Of a stretch of DNA of 64,000 bases, positions 43,066 to 51,158 are shown one piece after another. Position numbers and translations under genes: made by a program. The stretch is from Oceanobacillus_B kapialis (GTDB lineage Bacteria; Bacillota; Bacilli; Bacillales; Amphibacillaceae), in NCBI RefSeq assembly GCF_042685265.1, contig NZ_JBHUMX010000036.1, one strand, 5' to 3'. Below the pieces are notes generated by a model that made no database searches, was not told the DNA's origin, and saw nothing but the letters and a program-made list of their open reading frames with translations. The number at the start of each line of letters is the position of its first letter. The stretch's first letter is position 1.

Positions 43066-44025
43066 TCAAGTGGTCACCTTATGAATTGGGTGCACAGGGG
43101 CCTTCCCTGCTTTTACTGCAATAATCTCACTTGCTGCATCAATAGCCATTTGTTTAAATGCTTCATGAGTCTGTGCACCTAAGTGTGGCGTGACAATAAC
43201 GTTATCCAATTTAAATAAAGGGTGCTCCGCTTCGGGTGGTTCCACCTGAAAAACATCTACACAGGCACCCCTGATTCTTCTATCATTTAATGCTTCCACA
43301 AGTGCTTCTTCATCTACGACCCCTCCGCGAGCTGCATTAATTAAAATGGCATCACTTTTCATAGCCCGGAAAGATTTTTTGTTAATGAGATGATGGGTAG
43401 CAGGCACATATGGTACATGCAATGTAACGACATCAGACCGAGATAATAAATCATCCAATGTATCTAGTATTTCAACATAGGAATCCACACTTCCTGCTGT
43501 CACATGGGGATCATAAACAGCAATATTCATACCTAACCCCAACTTACATTTTTCTGCAATTAAACGACCAATGTTACCAAAACCAATAATGCCCAGCGTC
43601 TTGCCCTTTAACTCATAACCAAATAATTGGTTACGGATACCGAAATCTCCATCACGCGTTGCCTGGTCAATGGTTACTAAATGTCGGGTGCCTGCTAACA
43701 TGAGAGTTAATACAAGCTCAGCCACTGCATTGATATTTGCAGACGGTGCATTGGTAACGACCACACCATGCTCTACCGCTGCTTTTACATCAATATTATC
43801 TACACCAATCCCATGTCTTGCGATAATCTTCAGGTGCTTCGCATTCTCTATTACTCTCCTCGAATATATTTCAGTACGGGCTAGAACAGCATCCACATCT
43901 TTCGCATAATTGACTAGTGTTTCTTCATCATAGCTAGGTGGAACTACAATAGTTGCACCACTTTCCTCTAATAATCGGATGCCTTCCTCAGCAATTTTCT
44001 GTGAGATTAACACACGAAATTCCAC
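43066..44025 (-). CDS. D-2-hydroxyacid dehydrogenase (PGDH/SerA type, no ACT domain)
   Basis: A 319-residue NAD(P)-dependent enzyme. The Rossmann loop GIIGFGNIGR is followed by the catalytic Arg (NAARGGVV), Glu and His (PHLGAQT). Length equals a PGDH core without the regulatory domain. In this module a likely role is reduction of tartronate semialdehyde/hydroxypyruvate to glycerate, or oxidation of a diacid. GTG start, six bases after GAGGTGA, at a 6-bp gap from the upstream gene, so strongly cotranscribed. Confidence 0.88.
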   Translation of the reverse strand: MEFRVLISQKIAEEGIRLLEESGATIVVPPSYDEETLVNYAKDVDAVLARTEIYSRRVIENAKHLKIIARHGIGVDNIDVKAAVEHGVVVTNAPSANINAVAELVLTLMLAGTRHLVTIDQATRDGDFGIRNQLFGYELKGKTLGIIGFGNIGRLIAEKCKLGLGMNIAVYDPHVTAGSVDSYVEILDTLDDLLSRSDVVTLHVPYVPATHHLINKKSFRAMKSDAILINAARGGVVDEEALVEALNDRRIRGACVDVFQVEPPEAEHPLFKLDNVIVTPHLGAQTHEAFKQMAIDAASEIIAVKAGKAPVHPIHKVTT

Positions 44026-44031
44026 TTGTCA

Positions 44032-44949
44032 TCACCTCACTTCATGCACGTTTTGCCACGTTTTTAAAAGTTCTTGTAAAGCAAGTTTATCTTCTTTTGA
44101 TAAGGGGTTTACCGGCTCCCTCGTCACTCCAGCAGTTAAGCCTAATTGCTCCATTGCTTCTTTAATTACTACAACATTGTTCCCGTTGTTATGCTTTGCC
44201 CGCAGGTCTTCAAATGGCACTACATCTTCCCATACCTCCCATGCCTTTTCTTGATTACCTTCCTGCAAGGAATGCAGTAGTGCCAATGCTTTTTCTGGGA
44301 AAACATTTACTAGTCCTGAAGTAAACCCTACAGCTCCAGAATGATAGAAAAAGGGCGCCCATTTTTCTGCCGTTCCACAAATGAATGCAACATTGTCTTC
44401 CTTGGGGATATCACGAATAACCTGTGTTACACGCGGAATATCGTTTATGGCATATTTAACCCCAACAAATTTCTCTAGTGGTGCTAATTGTTTTATTACA
44501 TTGTCACTTAAATGCGCATCCTTAAAATAAATGATCGACGGAATATCTAAAGCTTCGATAATGTTGCGAAAATATTCTACTGCACCATCTTCTGTGACAT
44601 AGGGATGGATGGGTTGATGAATCATCACACATTCTGCCCCTGCTTCACTTGCTGATTTTCCCATTTCAATTGCTGTATCCACTGAATAGCCGACCCCCGC
44701 AACCACCATCGCTCGACCAGATACCACATCCGTTACCCGCTTCGCAACCTGCTTTGCTTCCTCAACGGTTAAGGCGTAAAATTCACCTGTGTTTCCATTC
44801 GCAACAATGATCTCCATTCCGTTTTCAATGAGAAAGTTTACGTTTTCATCAAGGCCCTGCCAATTGATTGCTTTTGTTCCCTCTAGAAAAGGAACAATGT
44901 TTATAGCTGAAATCGTTGAAAAACGCTTACTAAATTGACCATAATCCAT
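44032..44949 (-). CDS. DapA/N-acetylneuraminate lyase-family enzyme
   Basis: A 305-residue Class I aldolase-type TIM barrel. It has the Schiff-base Lys165 in VGVKYAIND, Tyr141 in IIYFKDA and a GNTGEFYAL loop. Such enzymes either cleave a 2-keto-3-deoxy acid to pyruvate and an aldehyde or dehydrate it. Next to GalrD it should act on the 2-keto-3-deoxygalactarate product. The ATG at 44949 (eight bases after GGGGAG) is a better start than the GTG at 44955. It differs clearly from the KDG dehydratase of the glucarate module. Confidence 0.85.
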   Translation of the reverse strand: MDYGQFSKRFSTISAINIVPFLEGTKAINWQGLDENVNFLIENGMEIIVANGNTGEFYALTVEEAKQVAKRVTDVVSGRAMVVAGVGYSVDTAIEMGKSASEAGAECVMIHQPIHPYVTEDGAVEYFRNIIEALDIPSIIYFKDAHLSDNVIKQLAPLEKFVGVKYAINDIPRVTQVIRDIPKEDNVAFICGTAEKWAPFFYHSGAVGFTSGLVNVFPEKALALLHSLQEGNQEKAWEVWEDVVPFEDLRAKHNNGNNVVVIKEAMEQLGLTAGVTREPVNPLSKEDKLALQELLKTWQNVHEVR

Positions 44950-44982
44950 TTTCACTTCTCCCCTTTATCCTTTTTAATCGGG

Positions 44983-46050
44983 TTATTCTGCCTGTTTTTG
45001 TTGTGTATAGTCTTTTAAGTCCACCCCATACTTCTCACCAGTCTCTTTTAACTCGTTTAAGATTTCTGTACTAATAGGAATACCTGTTTCTTCACGTTCC
45101 TTTTTACGCTGTAATTCCAAATCACCAGGCATGTATACGCGGTCAAATCCTTCACTTGGTTCACTTGAAATAGTTTCCTCAATTTTTTCCTGTACATGTT
45201 TATAAAAAAGGTCAGGGTCACCAAAGCTTTCAATATTAATGGCCCCGAATAGATGCCCTAATCGCTGTGGATAGGGATCATCATACTGTCTCGGCATTCT
45301 TTTTCCAAAAAGAGAGCCTGTTAGAACACCACTTAAAATATCAATAATAATGGCTAACCCGGATCCTTTTGGCCCCATCGGAAGTACAAAACCTTCCCAA
45401 GCCTCATGTGGATTCGTTGTTTGTTTTCCGTCTTTTGTAATTGCCCAGCCTTCTGGAATGGCTTCATTATTTTTCTTTGCAACCATGATTTTCCCTCTGG
45501 CCACATTACTTGTTGACATATCTAAAATAATTGGACGCTGGTTTTCTCCAGCAGGAATAGCAATAGATATGGGATTTGGACCTAGAGATGGCTCTTTCGC
45601 TCCAAACGGTACCATAATAGGCGATGCATTCGTCATAGAAATCCCGATAAATCCCCTTTCTGCTACCATTCGTGTGTAAAAGGAAGCGGTTCCAAAATGA
45701 TTCGAGTTAGCTACACCTACAAAAGATGTGCCATACTGTTCTGCCTTTTGTATTGCCATATTCATCGCCTTCACCCCAGCAACCTGTCCCCAACCATTAT
45801 TCGCATCAAGTAAAACGGTTGCAAAATTATTCTGGGTAACTGTAATCTCTGTTTTTCGCTCTATAATCCCCTTTTCCATCCTTTGCAAATAGCCGGACAT
45901 CCGCTGGACACCGTGGGACGTAACGCCTCGCAAGTCCGCATCGACCAATGTTTCAGCAATGATCTCTGATTCTTCCTCTGGCAAACTTTGTTTTAAAACA
46001 TCACTACAGAACCTATGTAAGTCGGATGCAGATATGGTTTTAACATTCAT
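44983..46050 (-). CDS. Ldh/YlbC-family oxidoreductase (malate/L-lactate/ureidoglycolate dehydrogenase type)
   Basis: A 355-residue protein of the Ldh_2 family, a non-Rossmann NAD(P)-dependent dehydrogenase fold. Markers include DLRGVTSHGVQR, SNHFGTASFY (catalytic His) and GPKGSGLAIIIDILSGVLTG. Known members act on malate, sulfolactate, ureidoglycolate or 2,3-diketo-gulonate. Here a diacid such as galactarate, tartrate or malate is a plausible substrate. It is first after the operator at 46066. The ATG at 46050 lies seven bases after GGAGG; the GTG at 46056 overlaps it. Confidence 0.9.
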   Translation of the reverse strand: MNVKTISASDLHRFCSDVLKQSLPEEESEIIAETLVDADLRGVTSHGVQRMSGYLQRMEKGIIERKTEITVTQNNFATVLLDANNGWGQVAGVKAMNMAIQKAEQYGTSFVGVANSNHFGTASFYTRMVAERGFIGISMTNASPIMVPFGAKEPSLGPNPISIAIPAGENQRPIILDMSTSNVARGKIMVAKKNNEAIPEGWAITKDGKQTTNPHEAWEGFVLPMGPKGSGLAIIIDILSGVLTGSLFGKRMPRQYDDPYPQRLGHLFGAINIESFGDPDLFYKHVQEKIEETISSEPSEGFDRVYMPGDLELQRKKEREETGIPISTEILNELKETGEKYGVDLKDYTQQKQAE

Positions 46051-46065
46051 TCTCACACCTCCAAA

Positions 46066-46098
46066 TTTATATTTGATATCTGATATATCAAATATAAA
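46066..46098 (-). promoter_or_regulatory. operator of the galactarate-module GntR regulator
   Basis: A 14-bp perfect inverted repeat, TTTATATTTGATAT-N5-ATATCAAATATAAA, lies between the GntR2 gene and the Ldh-type gene. Its core TGATATCTGATATATCA (46074-46090) matches 14 of 17 bases of a site at 47831-47847 in front of the first gene of the module, which supports control by GntR2. Confidence 0.78.
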
Positions 46099-46158
46099 GC
46101 AGCTACACTTTATACGTCAAGTTAATTCTGAATATTTAACAATTTTGTTTCTTGCTTT

Positions 46159-46818
46159 TTAAGAGAGTGCCACTTTAGCAGATCGAATAATATGCTCTCT
46201 CATTACGTTCTCAGCTCCATCTGCATCCTGGTTTAAGATCATTTGGTATATAAGAAAATGCTCCTTATAGGCTCTTTCATGTTCAGTCTTGTTTGATAAT
46301 GCTTTTCTTCGAATAAATTGGTCATATGATCGGACAGATTCTACTTGCTTGAAGATAAAACCATTTCTCGCAAACTCACGAATACATTGATGAAAAGTAC
46401 TATTACATGCGTTTAGCTTTTCCGAATCATTTTCACTAGTATGTTTTTTCATCTGTTTTATTAAAGCTTCTAGCTTTGATAATTCTTCATCCGTACGCTT
46501 TAGAGCAGCAAACCTTGCTGCCACACCTTCTAATGCCGCTCTTACACGGGCAATTTCTTCAACTGAACGCATCATATCATCAGAAACAAAGGTCCCTTTT
46601 CTTGGTAATGTCTTTACTAAACCTTCATTACTAAGCAAACGAAACGCCTCTTTAATTGGTGTTGTGCTCACCTCGAAAAACTTAGCCAACTCTCTTTCCC
46701 GCAAGTGAAAACCAGGTTCATACTCCCCGCTCATAATCGCCTCTTTTAATGCTTCAAAAATTAGATCACGAACAGAACGGGATTGCATACTAATTTTCTT
46801 TTGGATGTCCTTCTCCAT
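46159..46818 (-). CDS. GntR-family regulator of the galactarate module
   Basis: A 219-residue FadR-type GntR protein: winged helix with LREREL AKFFEVSTTPIKEAFRLL (residues about 43-65), then an FCD helical ligand domain (ARVRAALEGVAARFAAL). It is the second gene of the module, between the hydroxyacid dehydrogenase and the Ldh gene, and its operator candidates are on both sides. The effector should be a sugar diacid. ATG after GGGGGAACACAAGC. Confidence 0.9.
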   Translation of the reverse strand: MEKDIQKKISMQSRSVRDLIFEALKEAIMSGEYEPGFHLRERELAKFFEVSTTPIKEAFRLLSNEGLVKTLPRKGTFVSDDMMRSVEEIARVRAALEGVAARFAALKRTDEELSKLEALIKQMKKHTSENDSEKLNACNSTFHQCIREFARNGFIFKQVESVRSYDQFIRRKALSNKTEHERAYKEHFLIYQMILNQDADGAENVMREHIIRSAKVALS

Positions 46819-46839
46819 GCTTGTGTTCCCCCTTTTCTG

Positions 46840-47817
46840 CTAATCTTGTGTAAGAACTTCTGGATTAATTATAGTTGGTGGTCTGTTACCCGTTAAACCA
46901 CTGACTAAATTCTCTACAGCTAGTTTCGCCATTTGATACCTTGTTTCCGCGGTTGCCGACCCAATATGAGGCAAGGTCACAACATTTTTCAGTTGTAGCA
47001 AAGGACTATTCTTGGAAACTGGTTCCTGCTCGTAAACATCAAGACCTGCTGCTAGAATTTTTTTCGCTACTAATGCTTGAACGAGTGCCATTTCATCCAC
47101 TAATTCTCCACGAGATCCATTAATAAAAATAGCTGATTCCTTCATTAAATCAAATTCCTTTTGGCCGATTAGTTTTACTGTTTCGCGGACTAATGGTGCC
47201 ATTACAAGAACATAGTCAGATACCTTTAGAAGTTTCTGTAAAGTGACATACTCGGCTTGTAAATTTTCATCTGCATAGGTATTAGTGGAACGATTATGAT
47301 AGACGATATCCATTTTAAATCCAAAATGAGCTCTTTCCGCAACTGCAGTGCCAATCCTGCCCATACCAATGATCCCTAATGTTTTATGATGAACGTCCAC
47401 ACCATATAAGTGCTCGCCAATGTTTTCCTTCCAATCGCCTACCTTCACAAATCGGTCCATTTCAGGTATTCTCCTGGCTGTCGCTAAAAGCAACCCAAAT
47501 ACCGTGTCTGCAACAGTATCTGTTAAAACATCCGGCGTATTTGTCGCCATAATCCCTCTTTTCGTCAACTCTTCAATATATAAATTATCATAACCAACCG
47601 ACATATTGGTGACGATTTTTAGGTGAGGCGCTCTATCTAATAATGCTCTGTCCACCTGTAATTTTGACCCAATAATCCCCTCTGCTTTTTCTAAATCTTT
47701 ATAAAAGGAAGTATCCATTTCTGCCTTTAGTTGGTGTTGATGCACGGTAAAATGATCGTTTAACTGTTTTAATAAATCTTTTGGGAGTGTTTTATATAGA
47801 ATGATTTCAGATTTCAT
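46840..47817 (-). CDS. D-2-hydroxyacid dehydrogenase, glyoxylate/hydroxypyruvate reductase type
   Basis: A 325-residue protein with the Rossmann loop GIIGMGRIGTAV, then NGSRGELVDE (catalytic Arg) and VTLPHIGSAT (His). It is close to GhrB-like reductases, which reduce glyoxylate, hydroxypyruvate or 2-ketogluconate. With the second hydroxyacid dehydrogenase it gives the module two reductases; one may reduce tartronate semialdehyde. ATG after AAAGGAGGAAACG. First gene of the island, with a GntR2-type site just upstream. Confidence 0.9.
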   Translation of the reverse strand: MKSEIILYKTLPKDLLKQLNDHFTVHQHQLKAEMDTSFYKDLEKAEGIIGSKLQVDRALLDRAPHLKIVTNMSVGYDNLYIEELTKRGIMATNTPDVLTDTVADTVFGLLLATARRIPEMDRFVKVGDWKENIGEHLYGVDVHHKTLGIIGMGRIGTAVAERAHFGFKMDIVYHNRSTNTYADENLQAEYVTLQKLLKVSDYVLVMAPLVRETVKLIGQKEFDLMKESAIFINGSRGELVDEMALVQALVAKKILAAGLDVYEQEPVSKNSPLLQLKNVVTLPHIGSATAETRYQMAKLAVENLVSGLTGNRPPTIINPEVLTQD

Positions 47818-47830
47818 CGTTTCCTCCTTT

Positions 47831-47847
47831 TGGTATATGGTATATCA
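47831..47847 (-). promoter_or_regulatory. second site for the galactarate-module GntR regulator
   Basis: TGGTATATGGTATATCA lies 14 bp upstream of the first gene and matches 14 of 17 bases of the core palindrome at 46074-46090. It probably blocks the main promoter of the galactarate module. Confidence 0.65.
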
Positions 47848-48007
47848 GTTTTAATACAATATGTTTGAAACGTTCTCCTCTGGATGAACCAGTATGATAA
47901 CATACCATTTATTGATGCCGGGGGCTGATTATGTAAAAATCTACATCACTTTAAATTAATTTCTACAAAAAATACTAAAATCCTTTTTATTCCCTGTCAA
48001 TTACTTG

Positions 48008-48046
48008 CCAAAAGGGTGTTCCGCATTTTAACGAAACACCCTTTTC
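48008..48046. terminator. terminator hairpin (AAAAGGGTGTT / AACACCCTTTT)
   Basis: An 11-bp stem with a loop near 48021-48034, flanked by A and T rich sides, stands 38 bp past the stop of the DUF2812 gene. It isolates the PadR operon from the sugar-acid island. Confidence 0.85.
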
Positions 48047-48083
48047 GAGAACGTATATTAGAAGTTGACACTTCTGCTGGATA

Positions 48084-48821
48084 TCAAACTCTTTTCCCGC
48101 TAAACCAAAATGAAAGAGACATAATGATATAAATAACAAGCGGTAGACCAAATCCACCAATTAGAATGCCTATTCCTGCAGAAGAAATAATATCAACTAC
48201 CCCCTCATCATTTTTGAAAAAAGCCAAACATATAATGCCCATTAAAGCCAAAAGTGGCGGTACTTTGGTGATAATAAATACTAATCCCTTTCTTCTCCCT
48301 TCTACTCGCCACATATTGCTGTATATTTTCAATACAGTCCATACCGCTGGTAGGGACAGAACACTGGATATAATCGCTATTACAGACAGCGAAGTTTGCA
48401 CAGTCTCAGAGCTTAGAAGAACTCCAATCCATAAGAGGGCTGTTATGGTAATGAGAGAAAGTGCAATCCCATTCATTATTTTTCCTGAACGTTTATGCTT
48501 TTCAGCTACTGTTTCGCTATCACTATAAATTGGCTTTGTACCAGGCTGTGCTCGAAACAAATGGGTGCCTGCCTCAGAGGCAACATGCGACCAGCCAGCA
48601 GCTGCAAAAAGTTCCAAATATTCTTCTTTCTCTCCTTCATTTAGTATTCGTGTATCCACATTGTACACATAATCAGTGCTCTCTCCTCTTTCAAGAACAT
48701 ACCCCATAAATTTAAAGCCACTAACATGCCAGCCTTGTAAGGAATGCCCACGTAGTTTTTGCATGTCCTTCTCTTCAGCAAAAGCTAACCCACCTGACAT
48801 CATGTATTTTCGTTGTCTCAT
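48084..48821 (-). CDS. DUF2812 membrane protein
   Basis: A 245-residue protein. The N-terminal 110 residues are a DUF2812 domain (KLRGHSLQGWHVSG, GESTDYVYNVDTR, AAAGWSHVASEAGTHLFRA), followed by four membrane segments. DUF2812 genes usually follow a PadR regulator, as here with a 4-base ATGA overlap. The function is unknown, but the pairing suggests a stress-responsive membrane regulator controlled by PadR. Confidence 0.9.
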   Translation of the reverse strand: MRQRKYMMSGGLAFAEEKDMQKLRGHSLQGWHVSGFKFMGYVLERGESTDYVYNVDTRILNEGEKEEYLELFAAAGWSHVASEAGTHLFRAQPGTKPIYSDSETVAEKHKRSGKIMNGIALSLITITALLWIGVLLSSETVQTSLSVIAIISSVLSLPAVWTVLKIYSNMWRVEGRRKGLVFIITKVPPLLALMGIICLAFFKNDEGVVDIISSAGIGILIGGFGLPLVIYIIMSLSFWFSGKRV

Positions 48822-49135
48822 TGGTCATCCTCCTCTAATCCCGTTTCCGCTAAGTGAATCATTAATTTTCTTAGCTCAACATCTTGTTTCAAAACTTCTT
48901 TACCTTTTTCAGTAAGCAGGTATGTTTTTCTTCTTGAATCTGTTCCATCGTGCAAATAAATCCATTCTTGTTTTAACAGCTTTTTTATGATCGTGTACAT
49001 TGATGCTGGTCCAACTGTAATTGCACCATTTGTTGTTTCTTCAATTAAACTCATGATGGCATACCCATGTCTTGGCTTCGTTAACACCGCCATTATGAAA
49101 AACATAGAATCTGTTAATTGTTCATGTGTTTTCAA
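48818..49135 (-). CDS. PadR-family transcriptional regulator
   Basis: A 105-residue PadR protein with its winged helix (MFFIMAVLTKPRHGYAIM, GPASMYTIIKKLLKQEWI) and C-terminal dimer helix. It starts at TTG (49135) eight bases after AGGAG, overlaps the DUF2812 start by four bases, and should repress both genes. Two operators lie 20-70 bp upstream. The inducing signal is unknown. Confidence 0.92.
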   Translation of the reverse strand: MKTHEQLTDSMFFIMAVLTKPRHGYAIMSLIEETTNGAITVGPASMYTIIKKLLKQEWIYLHDGTDSRRKTYLLTEKGKEVLKQDVELRKLMIHLAETGLEEDDQ

Positions 49136-49152
49136 TTTATCAGCTCCTGTTT

Positions 49153-49201
49153 TATATCATTTTGTGATATATCCAAATTAAATATATCACTTTATGATAT
49201 A
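49153..49201 (-). promoter_or_regulatory. double PadR operator, 30-bp spacing
   Basis: TATATCA-N5-TGATATA occurs twice, at 49153-49171 and 49183-49201, with the start points 30 bp apart (three helical turns). Both lie directly upstream of the PadR gene and match the usual form of PadR dyads, so cooperative autoregulation is likely. Confidence 0.8.
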
Positions 49202-49364
49202 AAAAGCAATAAGCGTATTATTTTTCTTTCAGCCTGCATAAAATTAATTGCAGACTCCTGTTCCGGCAGAATGTTTAGGAAGAATCAGGTATAATGGAAA
49301 GACATATCATTATTTATGCCATAATTTGAATGGATTAAAAATACGTTAAAAGCGAGGACTAACA

Positions 49365-50105
49365 ATGATAGCAAAGACGAAAGAGGATTTTGACGGATTA
49401 AAAGAAATTGGGAAAATTTGTGGAGCAATTCGTGATGAATTAGTACAACATACTAAACCAGGAATTACGACAAAGGAACTTGATGAAATTGCTGGAGAAC
49501 TTTTTGATAAAGCTGAAGCTCAATCTGCACCAAAAGGAGAATACGATTTTCCTGGATATACATGTATCAGCGTAAATGAAGAAGTTGCACACGGAATCCC
49601 GGGGGAACGAATTATTCAAGAGGGAGACATAGTGAATATTGATGTGTCCGGTTCGAAAAATGGGTATTTTGCAGATACGGGGATATCCTTCGTTGCCGGA
49701 GAAGGGCAGCCCATTTCACACAAAGTATGTGACGTTGCAAAAGAGGCATTTGAAGCTGGGCTTAAGAAAGCAAAACCTGGCGCGAAAAAAAGTGGACTAG
49801 GAAAAGCTGCCCACGATGTAGCCAGACAGCATAATTTAACCGTGATTAAAAATCTTACTGGACATGGAATTGGGCATTCCATTCATGAAGCACCAGATCA
49901 TATTTTCAATTACCACGCCCGCTGGGATGACGAAATTTTAAAAGATGGCATGGTAATCGCCTTTGAACCATTTATTTCCACATTGGAAGAGGAAGTTTTC
50001 TTGGGCGAAGATGGATGGACTTATCTAACAGATGAAAGTTATGTAGCTCAATATGAGCATACCATTATTCTTACAAAGGAAGGTCCGATTATTACGACGT
50101 TGTAA
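49365..50105 (+). CDS. map: type I methionine aminopeptidase (YflG-like)
   Basis: A 246-residue MetAP. It has the metal ligands Asp93 (NIDVSG), Asp104 (ADTG), His167 (GHGIG), Glu201 (FEPF) and Glu231 (YEHT), and the substrate His76 in VAHGIP. It removes N-terminal Met from new proteins. Its sequence (SGSKNGYFADTGISFV, HEAPDHIFNYH) is closer to the second Bacillus enzyme YflG than to the ribosomal-operon Map, so it is probably a paralogue. Terminated by a strong hairpin. Single unit. Confidence 0.92.
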   Translation: MIAKTKEDFDGLKEIGKICGAIRDELVQHTKPGITTKELDEIAGELFDKAEAQSAPKGEYDFPGYTCISVNEEVAHGIPGERIIQEGDIVNIDVSGSKNGYFADTGISFVAGEGQPISHKVCDVAKEAFEAGLKKAKPGAKKSGLGKAAHDVARQHNLTVIKNLTGHGIGHSIHEAPDHIFNYHARWDDEILKDGMVIAFEPFISTLEEEVFLGEDGWTYLTDESYVAQYEHTIILTKEGPIITTL

Positions 50106-50115
50106 ATGCAGATAC

Positions 50116-50155
50116 TTTAAAAAGGCGCGATTGGTTTTGCGCCTTTTTTATTTTA
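50116..50155. terminator. bidirectional terminator
   Basis: AAAAAGGCGC / GCGCCTTTTTT with a short loop lies between the methionine aminopeptidase gene and the convergent gene ending at 50148. T runs are on both sides. Confidence 0.88.
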
Positions 50156-50912
50156 TCCAGTATTCGGTGCAGTCTCTACTACGATCCATAAAGCCATACT
50201 CGATAAGGTATCTTCTTATGGTCACATAGTCGCTGTAAATGGCCATTAATATCGCATTGACTTCTTTTTCAGAGTAAACTCTCCCCTGTTCAAAACGGTT
50301 GATAATGTTCTGGAGTACGATTAGCTTTCGTTTTTCTTTGCTTGGAAAAGTATCTAATTCACCCTCCAGCCCTTGTTTAAAGTAGGTTGCTAGAACCTTA
50401 TTCTTCTCTTCTTCCGTTATAACATATCGGTCATCCACCATGGTTGCCCCCTTGTGAAAATTAATTAATGTATCCTCATTTTTTGAATTCTTATCCTTAT
50501 GTAACAAATTCATCAAAGTGAGAAATACTTTAGCTTGCTTTTCTTTTTCTTTTAGCTTGAATCTATGATTTCTTATTGTTGAAGTGCTACCTCCCCCTTG
50601 TGCTTCCACGATCTCTTTATCACTAAGCCCTTTCTCAAAATAATGAAGAATTTCCTTTTGGTGCTGAGATAACCCTGTGTACTTCTTATCTAATTGAATT
50701 AAATAATCAAATACAGAGTTATGCGCTTCCTCAATGTGCCGCTTAACGGCTTTTTTCGCCTCGTACAATATGCCATCAATTGGATAGATGATTCCATCTT
50801 CAAAGCTTTCGCTACATAAAAGACAAGCATATTCGTCATTCAACGCATCATACGTATACCCATTCGCCAACTCTTCAATGGTGGCATCCCAAAACTTCTC
50901 CTTGTAGCTCAT
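50148..50912 (-). CDS. DUF2087 regulator with central HTH
   Basis: A 254-residue protein. The first 60 residues hold CLLCSESF and other Cys that may bind metal; the middle has a LuxR-like helix-turn-helix (LSQHQKEILHYFEKGLSDKEIVEAQGG, about 86-110); the C-terminal DUF2087 domain (FPSKEKRKLIVLQNIINRFEQGRVYSEKEVN, then DRSRDCTEYW) is present. DUF2087 occurs in regulators of unknown signal. A single unit; the stop overlaps the terminator. Confidence 0.82.
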   Translation of the reverse strand: MSYKEKFWDATIEELANGYTYDALNDEYACLLCSESFEDGIIYPIDGILYEAKKAVKRHIEEAHNSVFDYLIQLDKKYTGLSQHQKEILHYFEKGLSDKEIVEAQGGGSTSTIRNHRFKLKEKEKQAKVFLTLMNLLHKDKNSKNEDTLINFHKGATMVDDRYVITEEEKNKVLATYFKQGLEGELDTFPSKEKRKLIVLQNIINRFEQGRVYSEKEVNAILMAIYSDYVTIRRYLIEYGFMDRSRDCTEYWIK

Positions 50913-51062
50913 CTGCAGACAAAACCCCCGAATATCTTTTATTTAACAAACATTATATATATTCGTTTGTATATACGCAACCATTTTTATGAAATGTCCA
51001 TAAAAAAAGCTTTCAGAAGGTCCGTAACCCTACTTACTCGCAACGTTTAATTTTATATATAC

Positions 51063-51108
51063 GGGGAAAATTCCCCTGACTATTTAATAAAGGCATATCA
51101 TTGCCTTT
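51063..51108 (+). promoter_or_regulatory. palindromes upstream of the ion-channel gene
   Basis: GGGGAA-AA-TTCCCC (51063-51076) and AAAGGCA-N6-TGCCTTT (51089-51108) lie upstream of the K+-channel-like gene. They may be operators or small leader hairpins; no matching regulator lies nearby. Confidence 0.4.
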
Positions 51109-51158
51109 GCATGATGTATGTTATCTGCTGTTTCGCATTAAAAGGAGAGAGAAATAAT

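Noticed and set aside
44910..44935. cre-like site near GAAAAACGCTTACT
   Set aside because: Three mismatches to the CcpA consensus and location within a coding region.
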